Shown here in pieces: positions 51,145 through 58,435 of a stretch of DNA of 64,000 bases (positions within the stretch are counted from its first letter, which is position 1; each line of letters starts with the position of its first letter). Source of the stretch: JBEKTY01 sp049515555 (GTDB taxonomy: Bacteria; Planctomycetota; Planctomycetia; Pirellulales; Thermoguttaceae); assembly GCA_049515555.1 (NCBI GenBank), contig JBEKTY010000022.1:1-64000 (forward strand), written 5' to 3'. The translations under genes and the position numbers were made by a program. Below the pieces are notes generated by a model that saw only the letters and a list, made by a program, of their open reading frames with translations, was not told where the DNA came from and ran no database searches.

Positions 51145-51235
51145 GCGGTAGTTCCAAGTTCGGTTGAAGTGCTATAGGTGAACGCAAGGCTCGCCGCTCC
51201 GGCGGGAAGACCGGCCTGCGGGGAGCGTGCCCGTT

Positions 51236-54214
51236 CTACTCCAGCGTCGGGCGGGCGACCAGGCCCTGGAGTTGCGCCTCGCCGCCCTCCTTCTCGTACA
51301 CGCCGTAGAACATCGAGCAGCAGTCCAGCCACAGGGCAATGCGGTGGAAGTCTTCGTCGGAGAGTTTCACGTCGTGGTGGCCCTTATCGAGGATCTCCGT
51401 GAGCTTCGACGCCCGGGCGCCGAACTTGCCCGGCGTGGTGATAAGGTTCGAGCCGTAGTTGGTGAAGGCGTAGGGCAGCAGGTTGTTGTACGAGGCGTAC
51501 CACTTATTCTGGATCGGCTCGCGGGCGAGGTTCGGCGCCCTGGCGTTCTTGGGGCTTTCGGCATGGCACTTCACGCACAGGCGGTCCAACACCGGCTGTA
51601 CGAGGCGCGGATAGCTGAAGGGGTTCGCGCCGTCCACGTCGGCTTGCAGCACCGAGGGCCGGCGCCTGAGCGCCAGCGGGCTGGCGTGCCTGGGCTGCGC
51701 GGCGCGGTGCTTGGGCTCGTGGCAGCCCTGGCACACCAGGCGCTCCCCTTCGTGCAGATAGGTCGCCGAGCGCATGGATTGCACGGCCAAGCCGCGTTCG
51801 TCCAAGGCCTGGAAGAACATCTCCCGGTTGGCCGGCACGACGAAGTGCGCGCTGCCGTCCTCTTCCACGGGGACCGTGCCCAGCACGTAACGCACGGGCA
51901 CCACCGAATCGCCGGCCATGGCCACGCGCAGCCCGGTCTCGTGCGGGGGGCCGCCGGAGGGCACCGACATGGGCAGCACCTGGAGCACGCGCAAGCTCTT
52001 GATACGGGTGCCCGGCGGCCAGGCCTTGATGCCGTCGTACGCATTGACGACCGCCAGCGTGGCCTGCGCCGGCTGGGCCGAATCGCCCGGCGGCTGCCCA
52101 GTGCCCGGCGCATGGCGGTCCGGCAGCGCCAGCACGGGGGCGACGGGCGGGACGGGCTGCCCGCCCAGCGGGATCGGGCTCTGGCAGGCGATCGCCGCAT
52201 CGCGGTAGAGCAGTTCCTTGTTGCCGAAGGCATCGACCAGGTAAAGGCCGTAGTTGCCCGCCATGCCCGGCGCCCCGGCCGCCGTGGCCGCGTCATACAC
52301 GCACAGGTAGTAGTCCTCGCCGAGCGGCCAGGCGGTGCCGTAGGCCTCGCGCCCGCCCTGGCTCTCCGGGAAACCCACGTCGGGCGTGATCCGCTTGACC
52401 GGCCCCATGGCGTCGTCGTCCTCGACGCGCGGATCGACGAGCACCAACGAGCCGAACGCCTGCCCATGGTGCGGGGCCGCCGTGGCCACGAACTTCTGCG
52501 AGCCGGGCACGGCGCGGCAGTCCAGCTCCATGTCGGGCCGTGCGTTGCGGGGGGAGAAGTTGCCGTGTACCGCCCGCGAGTCGCAGCCGTCCAGCGTGGT
52601 GATCCACGGAAGATGCGCCGTGCAGCCGTAGCGGTCCACGTAGTCCCAGCGCGTATACAGAATGCGGCCGTCGTGCGTTACGCTGGGCTGCCATTCGTTG
52701 GTCTCGTGGACGCTCAGGGCCGTGATGTCCGTGCCGTCGGCCGCCATGTCGTAAAGCGTATAAGTGGGACACACCCGGCCGCAGCGCAGATAGCCCCCGC
52801 GCCGCTCCGTGATGAAGGCGATGCGCCCGTTGGGGAGCAGGCAGGGATCGAAATCGTTCCAGGTGCCGTCGCTCAGTTGCTCCAAGTCGGAACCGTCCAC
52901 GTTCACCCGGAAGACGTGGTAACATCGCCCCTCGGCCCAGTGACCCTTGTTCGGATCGGTGTGGAACTGGTGCCCTGTGTCGCCCCGGCATTCGACATAG
53001 GCGAACAGAATGGTCTTGGCATCGTACGACAGGTTGGGCGAAAGGAACGAGCCGCCTGATTGCTGCGGGCCACGAACGTTCCCCACGCCGTCATAGGCCA
53101 CCGCGGGCGAGGCGCCGGAGCCTCCGCTGAGCTTCTGGCCCTTCAGGCGGCCGCGCCGCACCACGGAACCGGCCAGCACGTCGCGCACCTCGGGCTTGGA
53201 GCCGAAGGGATCGGAGAGCACGTACAGCCCCCCGCCCGGCCGCATCGTAATGCCGTAATACTGGTCGCACATGTGGTTGTAGACCGAGCGGTGCCGCTTG
53301 ATGAACAAGATCTTGTCGAAATTCAACAACGGGTTGGCAAAGGCGATCTGCCGGCGCACGCCGCAGATTTCCTTGAACAGCGCCACGCGCGACTCCGTTT
53401 CGGCGAGGCCGATCTTCCCGTTCTTCCCCTGGAGCGCGGCGAGCTGCTTCTCCAGAGAGCTCAAATCCCGCACCGCCGGCATCCTCTTCAGATCGGCCAG
53501 CAGGGCCGCCGTCCGCCGTAACACCACGTCGACCGGATCGCGATCCGACGCCTGCACGAGGGCCTCGGGCCGGCAGGTCTCGGCCGCCACGCGGGCGAAA
53601 TAGGCCCGGCTGCGCAGGTCATGCTGCAAGACGGAGAACTGCACTTCCAGTTCGTCCAGCGGTTTCCCGTCCGGCCGGCACAACGCTTCAACCACCGAGC
53701 CCGTGGCGCGGAATTGAACGCCTTCGCACAGCAGTCGCAACTCGGCGATCGAGGTCCACGGCCCGCCGTTGACTTCCGACAGGGCCCGCAGCCGCACATA
53801 TCGGCCCTTGTGCTTGGCGGGGAACTGGACGACGTTCTCGGCACTGGGCTTGGCAAACGTCCCGGCGACCACCGGTTTGCCAAAGTCCTTGGCATTGTCG
53901 CTCACGTAGCACTCGTAGCGGCCGATGGTCCCGTTCTGGCAGTCGCGCCGCGGCAGATAGGCGAAGCCGGAGAGCTCGTAGGGGGCGCCCAGATCAACCA
54001 CGATCTCATGCGGAGGCGGGGTCTGCTGGAAGTCGAAGTCGGTATGCCACATGCTTTCCGGGTTGCCGTCCATGGCCCGAAACCCCTCGTAGCCGGGGGC
54101 TTCGCTGTCCACGCGTATTCGGACGGCCACCGTCTTGAGGGCTCCCAAAAGCGGCGCCGAGACAAGCCAACACACCATGCTCAGCGCCAATGCCAACAGG
54201 GCTCTGCGGTTCAT
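51236..54214 (-). CDS. HzsA-related protein: discoidin + beta-propeller + cytochrome domain (paralogue 2)
   Basis: 992 residues; GAGGAGC is 6-9 nt ahead of the ATG and a signal peptide (about 1-25) follows. Residues about 30-165 resemble a discoidin domain (YEGFRAMDGNPESMWHTDFD, HEIVVDLGAPYELSGFAYLP). A helical linker (about 180-320) precedes the propeller with the same signature as its neighbour (DGRILYTRWDYVDRYG, FRVNVDGSDLEQLSDGTWND). CQGCH (near 827) and CVKCH (near 879) are haem-binding sites, one fewer than in paralogue 1. The two genes appear to be an old tandem duplication. A discoidin module plus c-haems suggests an extracytoplasmic redox protein that docks to a polysaccharide; this is inference. 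Confidence 0.87.
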   Translation of the reverse strand: MNRRALLALALSMVCWLVSAPLLGALKTVAVRIRVDSEAPGYEGFRAMDGNPESMWHTDFDFQQTPPPHEIVVDLGAPYELSGFAYLPRRDCQNGTIGRYECYVSDNAKDFGKPVVAGTFAKPSAENVVQFPAKHKGRYVRLRALSEVNGGPWTSIAELRLLCEGVQFRATGSVVEALCRPDGKPLDELEVQFSVLQHDLRSRAYFARVAAETCRPEALVQASDRDPVDVVLRRTAALLADLKRMPAVRDLSSLEKQLAALQGKNGKIGLAETESRVALFKEICGVRRQIAFANPLLNFDKILFIKRHRSVYNHMCDQYYGITMRPGGGLYVLSDPFGSKPEVRDVLAGSVVRRGRLKGQKLSGGSGASPAVAYDGVGNVRGPQQSGGSFLSPNLSYDAKTILFAYVECRGDTGHQFHTDPNKGHWAEGRCYHVFRVNVDGSDLEQLSDGTWNDFDPCLLPNGRIAFITERRGGYLRCGRVCPTYTLYDMAADGTDITALSVHETNEWQPSVTHDGRILYTRWDYVDRYGCTAHLPWITTLDGCDSRAVHGNFSPRNARPDMELDCRAVPGSQKFVATAAPHHGQAFGSLVLVDPRVEDDDAMGPVKRITPDVGFPESQGGREAYGTAWPLGEDYYLCVYDAATAAGAPGMAGNYGLYLVDAFGNKELLYRDAAIACQSPIPLGGQPVPPVAPVLALPDRHAPGTGQPPGDSAQPAQATLAVVNAYDGIKAWPPGTRIKSLRVLQVLPMSVPSGGPPHETGLRVAMAGDSVVPVRYVLGTVPVEEDGSAHFVVPANREMFFQALDERGLAVQSMRSATYLHEGERLVCQGCHEPKHRAAQPRHASPLALRRRPSVLQADVDGANPFSYPRLVQPVLDRLCVKCHAESPKNARAPNLAREPIQNKWYASYNNLLPYAFTNYGSNLITTPGKFGARASKLTEILDKGHHDVKLSDEDFHRIALWLDCCSMFYGVYEKEGGEAQLQGLVARPTLE

Positions 54215-54398
54215 GCTTAGCTCCTCAAGGCTTGTGGTTTCGCCCGCGTGCGGTGGTTCTTAGTCCGGAAAGACTACGCGTGCGCTGGGCGTCGAACACC
54301 GCCGGCTGGCAAAGGGGGCGCCAGCCGCGACGCCGCACTGGGTGGGCCATACCGCTATTATAACAACCGCCGGGGGGGCCGCACAATCCGAAACGGGC

Positions 54399-54752
54399 TC
54401 ACTTCTCCACTTGGACCGTTCCCATCGCGTACCACCCATCCAGATCCGCACCGGCAATGGCCAGTTTGACTCTCGGCTCGTCGGACTGCTCGCCCACGAT
54501 GCCGATCGCCAGGTCGTACTGTCCGGCGGGCAGATCCGCGGGCAGGGCAATCGCGCCGTCGCACAGATTGTCACCGGGCAGCCAGGTACGAATGTCGGCG
54601 CCGGCGGCGAGAACGCTGCCGTGCCCCTGACCGCGAAGGCGAAAGGCCAGCCGGAAGGGGCGATAGCACGGGGCGACTCCCTTGTTCTCCCACCATGAGG
54701 TGAACTCGAATTTCCCCCCCGCCTTCACTCTGGCCGGGTAGGTCAACTGTGC
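54399..54752 (-). pseudogene. C-terminal DUF4832 fragment
   Basis: The frame ends at 54399 and from about 54752 reads a clear DUF4832 C-terminal beta-sandwich: YPARVKAGGKFEFTSWWENK, then GVAPCYRPFRLAFRLRG, LPADLPAGQYDLAIGI and DGWYAMGTVQVEK. Intact DUF4832 proteins are several hundred residues and have an N-terminal glycosidase-like region that is missing. Upstream of about 54760 the frame no longer resembles protein and runs into the 5' region of the plus-strand GH9 gene. It is therefore read as a deletion remnant. There is no good ribosome site for the in-frame ATG at 54788. Confidence 0.65.
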
Positions 54753-54896
54753 ATTACGGGTTATGGTACAATTCCTCCATGAACGCATGGCTTGCTCCGC
54801 GCAGGAACCTGCGACACAAGTCTCTTGCACGCGGAGCCTTGCGTTCACCAACAGCAGCTCAGCCAAACCTGGAACTACTTGATCGGGGAACATACT

Positions 54897-57800
54897 ATGC
54901 ACCGCAACCGGCCGTGCGGCGAAAACCGGCACAGAGACTGCCTATCCGCTTTGCGCGCCGGCGGCTTCCTGCTGTTGCTGCCGGCGCTTGTTGCGGTTTG
55001 CCGTGCCGATCCGCTGGCGGATTTCCGCGGCCTGGCCGACAACCGGATTGCGGTGCGCACGTCATTCGGCGTGCGACGCGCCGAGTCCCTGGGCGACACT
55101 CAGGTGCGGTTGATCCTGGGCATGAGCGTCACCCGGGCCTGCCAGCGGGCGGCGTCCTATCGCATCATCAGTTTCCATGACGACAACTATTCGTATGCCA
55201 GGTTCGTCCCGCCTGGCAAGGTTTCGTCCCGCGTAGAGATCGAGGCGGAAGGCCCGGCCGGCTGCCCCTTTGCCCGCTTCGAGCGGACCGTCGTCACACT
55301 CGACCTGCCCACAGCGATGAAGGAGGGCGTGGAATACTTCGTAGTGGCCCAGGGATCGCAGGGGGAAATGGTCACCGGCGCGCACACCGCGCAAGGCTTC
55401 GTTTTCCGCAAAGGACAGCCGCCGCCGGCCGCGGACGACGCCGTGGACCTGGCCGTCCTGGGGTTGCGCCAATTGGAGCCGGTCGGGCCGGGAATTCTCA
55501 AGCTGGAGTTCGGCCCCAATTTCTCGGCCGATGCGGCCGGTCGGCCTCAGAACTACCTGCTCCGCGTGGCCGGCAAGCCTGTGAAGGTGACGCAGCTCGG
55601 ACGCATCAGCCGCATCGACACTTACCTGCCCACCGGCTGGCCCTTCGCGGCCATCCCCATGCACGAGGTGTTCCTGCAACTCCAGACGCCCTTCCGCGAT
55701 GCCGATCTGATCGAGGTCGAGGTGAATCGGGCCGTCACCACGGCAGCCAACCGGGCGTCGCTCCGCTTCAACGAGAAGCAATCGTTGAGCAACTCGATCA
55801 AGGTCAACCAGGTGGGCTACCTGACCGATTCGCCCGTGAAACTGGCGTATCTCGGGCGCTGGCTGGGCTCATTCCCCGAGAAGAGCCAGGCGGCCGAAGC
55901 CCGCGAAGATCGGCCCGACGGCTCGGTGGCCCGGGCGTTCTGGGACCAACTGCACAAACCGCAAGGGCAGCCGGAAAAGCCGGATGGCAATGCCGTCGCA
56001 CGGCCGGCCTCCGCCTCAGGCGCCTTGGCCTTCCAAGAACCGCCCGAGTTCCGCATCTGCCGGGCAGACGACCTGTCGGTGGTTTTCCGCGGCACGGCGC
56101 GGCTCGTCCATCGTTCGGGCGAGATGACCGAGGGCTACTACAAGGTCGATCATTCGGGCGAGAACGTGTATCTGCTCGACTTCACCCGCCTCACGACGCC
56201 GGGCAGGTACTTCATCACGGTTCCCCAGGTCGGCCGCAGCCTGCCGCTGGAGATTGGCGACGACGTTTACAAGCAGGCGTTTGAAGTGCAGGCTTACGGA
56301 GTGTTCGCCCAGCGCTGCGGCATCGAGCTTGGCCCGCCGCAGAGCGAGTGGCGGCGGATTGCCTGCCATAAGGCGGGCCTCACCCTGACCACGCAGCTCC
56401 ACGACGAGCCGCACGACATCCAGAAGGACCTGCCGCGCAAGGTCGTGCATCGGGCGCTGCAGGCAACGCCGGACCCGAAACTCGACAAGCTGAACCGGGA
56501 CCCGGCCCTGGTGGCCTACTATCCGCTGGACGGAGATTTCAAAGACGCCTCGGGCAATGGGCACGATCTGACGCCGGCCGCGCCGGGGCAGCGCTTCAGC
56601 CCCGACCAGGAGATTTTGCCCCGCGACAATCAGGCCTTCGGGCCGACCCGGGCGGGCCGCGCCAACGGAGCAACCGGCAAGGCCATTCCCGCCGACGCCC
56701 GAAACGGCTATACGATGTGCGGCTGGTTCAAGAAGGACGAGGAGAACGATTTCCATGGTACGTTGTTCGGATTCGGCGGCGGCGAGTGGGCCAAACCGCG
56801 CATGAGCGTGACGGCCGGCTGGGGAGTCCTCTCCTTCAGCGTGGGCAGCGCCAGCCCTTCCACGCAGCACGCGCGGATCAACGACGGCGCCTGGCATCAC
56901 GTGGCGCTGGTTGTCGGGCCGGAATCCGAAAAACCGCCGCAGGCGTCGTTGTACGTCGACGGCCGCCGGGCGTGCTCGGCCGAGGCGGGGGCCGGCACGG
57001 CGGCCGATTTCTCCTTGGGCGCGATCACCGGCAAAGGAAGCGCCGGCGCCTTCTTCGATGACTTCCGCCTCTACCGCCGAGCGCTGGGCGCCGAGGAACT
57101 GGGCGTGCTGGCCACGCCGCGGCCGGCCCGCTTGCCCGTCGTAATCTCCGCCTACGGCGGGCACCACGACGCCGGCGACTACAACCCCCGCTCGCACCTG
57201 GACGTGGCCCAAACCCTGATGGACGCCTACGAAATGGCGCCGCGCAAATTCTACGACGGGCAGTTGAACATCCCCGAAAAAGGCAACGCCGTTCCCGATA
57301 TCCTCGACGAGGCGCACTGGGCCCTGCGCCTGTGGTTGGATCTCCAGGACGCCGACGGCGGCGTGTACCACGGCACCGAGTCGGCCGGCGACCCGAACTT
57401 CATCGAGACGGTCGAGCTCGATCACCTGGGCGATTACGCCTACGCCAAGGATGCCGCGGCCTCGTACTGCTTCGCCGGCGCCGCGGCCCAGGCCGCACGG
57501 CTGTGGCGCTCGCTGGGAAAGACCGGCGAAGCGGCAGACCTCCTGGCGCGGGCCCGCCGGGCCTACGCCTGGGCCGAAAACCATCCCCCTCGCGCCAACA
57601 CCCCGCAGCAGTACGCCGCCGGCTATCTGGGGCCTAAAGCCTACGCCGCCGCGCAACTGCTGCACACCACCCAAGAGATCCACTTCAACCAGGATTTTCT
57701 CGACGTCTGCGTCTGGTCGCGGAAACCCGACGCCGAGATCGACGTCTACAACCAGTACGACCAGAGCCTGGCCGCCTGGGCCTACGTCAATTGCCCCCCC

Positions 57801-58343
57801 GCCGCGGCCGACGCCCGCGTGCAACAGTTGGTGCGGCGGGCGATCATCGCCCGCGCCGAGTTCTTCATCCGTGAATGCCAGACCATGGCCTACGGGTTCA
57901 TCCGCCATCCCATGGCTCCCGTCAACTGGGGAACAGGCGCGTACGAGAACTTCCTGCCCGCGGTCATGTGGTCCTATAAGCTCACCGGCGACGAAAAGTA
58001 CCGCGCCTGGATCGTGCGCACCTGCGACAACACCCTGGGGGCCAACCCGCTCAACCGCAGTTACATCGTCGGGCTGGGAACGCGGACCGTGCGTGCGCCG
58101 CTGCACAACAGCCGTTACAGCCATTTGGGCGAGGTCGTGCCGGGCCAGCAGGTCGAAGGCCCCGTCCAGAGCGCCAACGGTTATCGCGTGGCCGAGATCG
58201 CCTATCCCGCGGTCCGCGAGAACTTCGCCGCCTTGCAGATGTTCGTGGATTGCCATTTCGCGATCGACATGGACGAAGGCCTCGTGGCGTCGCAAGCCAA
58301 GACCATGGCCGCTTTCGGACTGCTGCTGCGCGATCGCCACTGA
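54897..58343 (+). CDS. GH9-type glycosidase with a LamG domain between Ig-like and catalytic parts
   Basis: 1148 residues from ATG 54897, which leads into a signal peptide (about 18-37); the frame is open to 54792 but that part is not signal-like. Residues about 40-290 contain beta-sandwich modules. About 300-480 is the CelD-type Ig-like domain (IKVNQVGYLTDSPVKLAYL, ending AYGVFAQRCGIEL, IACHKAG). About 534-738 is a LamG/concanavalin domain (ALVAYYPLDGDFKDASGNGH). The (alpha/alpha)6 GH9 domain resumes at GGHHDAGDYN (near 754, catalytic-base aspartates) and has a candidate acid in DMDEGL near 1125. GH9 enzymes are mostly endoglucanases. LamG lies between the ACH strand and the DAGDY motif, which are normally close together. 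Confidence 0.88.
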   Translation: MHRNRPCGENRHRDCLSALRAGGFLLLLPALVAVCRADPLADFRGLADNRIAVRTSFGVRRAESLGDTQVRLILGMSVTRACQRAASYRIISFHDDNYSYARFVPPGKVSSRVEIEAEGPAGCPFARFERTVVTLDLPTAMKEGVEYFVVAQGSQGEMVTGAHTAQGFVFRKGQPPPAADDAVDLAVLGLRQLEPVGPGILKLEFGPNFSADAAGRPQNYLLRVAGKPVKVTQLGRISRIDTYLPTGWPFAAIPMHEVFLQLQTPFRDADLIEVEVNRAVTTAANRASLRFNEKQSLSNSIKVNQVGYLTDSPVKLAYLGRWLGSFPEKSQAAEAREDRPDGSVARAFWDQLHKPQGQPEKPDGNAVARPASASGALAFQEPPEFRICRADDLSVVFRGTARLVHRSGEMTEGYYKVDHSGENVYLLDFTRLTTPGRYFITVPQVGRSLPLEIGDDVYKQAFEVQAYGVFAQRCGIELGPPQSEWRRIACHKAGLTLTTQLHDEPHDIQKDLPRKVVHRALQATPDPKLDKLNRDPALVAYYPLDGDFKDASGNGHDLTPAAPGQRFSPDQEILPRDNQAFGPTRAGRANGATGKAIPADARNGYTMCGWFKKDEENDFHGTLFGFGGGEWAKPRMSVTAGWGVLSFSVGSASPSTQHARINDGAWHHVALVVGPESEKPPQASLYVDGRRACSAEAGAGTAADFSLGAITGKGSAGAFFDDFRLYRRALGAEELGVLATPRPARLPVVISAYGGHHDAGDYNPRSHLDVAQTLMDAYEMAPRKFYDGQLNIPEKGNAVPDILDEAHWALRLWLDLQDADGGVYHGTESAGDPNFIETVELDHLGDYAYAKDAAASYCFAGAAAQAARLWRSLGKTGEAADLLARARRAYAWAENHPPRANTPQQYAAGYLGPKAYAAAQLLHTTQEIHFNQDFLDVCVWSRKPDAEIDVYNQYDQSLAAWAYVNCPPAAADARVQQLVRRAIIARAEFFIRECQTMAYGFIRHPMAPVNWGTGAYENFLPAVMWSYKLTGDEKYRAWIVRTCDNTLGANPLNRSYIVGLGTRTVRAPLHNSRYSHLGEVVPGQQVEGPVQSANGYRVAEIAYPAVRENFAALQMFVDCHFAIDMDEGLVASQAKTMAAFGLLLRDRH

Positions 58344-58435
58344 GATCGGAACAGACCGGGATGGGAACGTTTGCAATCGTCTTCGGCACAGGTTAAGATA
58401 CGGCCGAACCAACTTTCTTCACCAGGAGACTCGAA

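Noticed and set aside
48205..54214. Hydrazine synthase (anammox)
   Set aside because: Similarity is limited to a propeller/cytochrome fold; the proteins have discoidin domains, neighbours are glycosidases, and no beta or gamma subunit genes are present.
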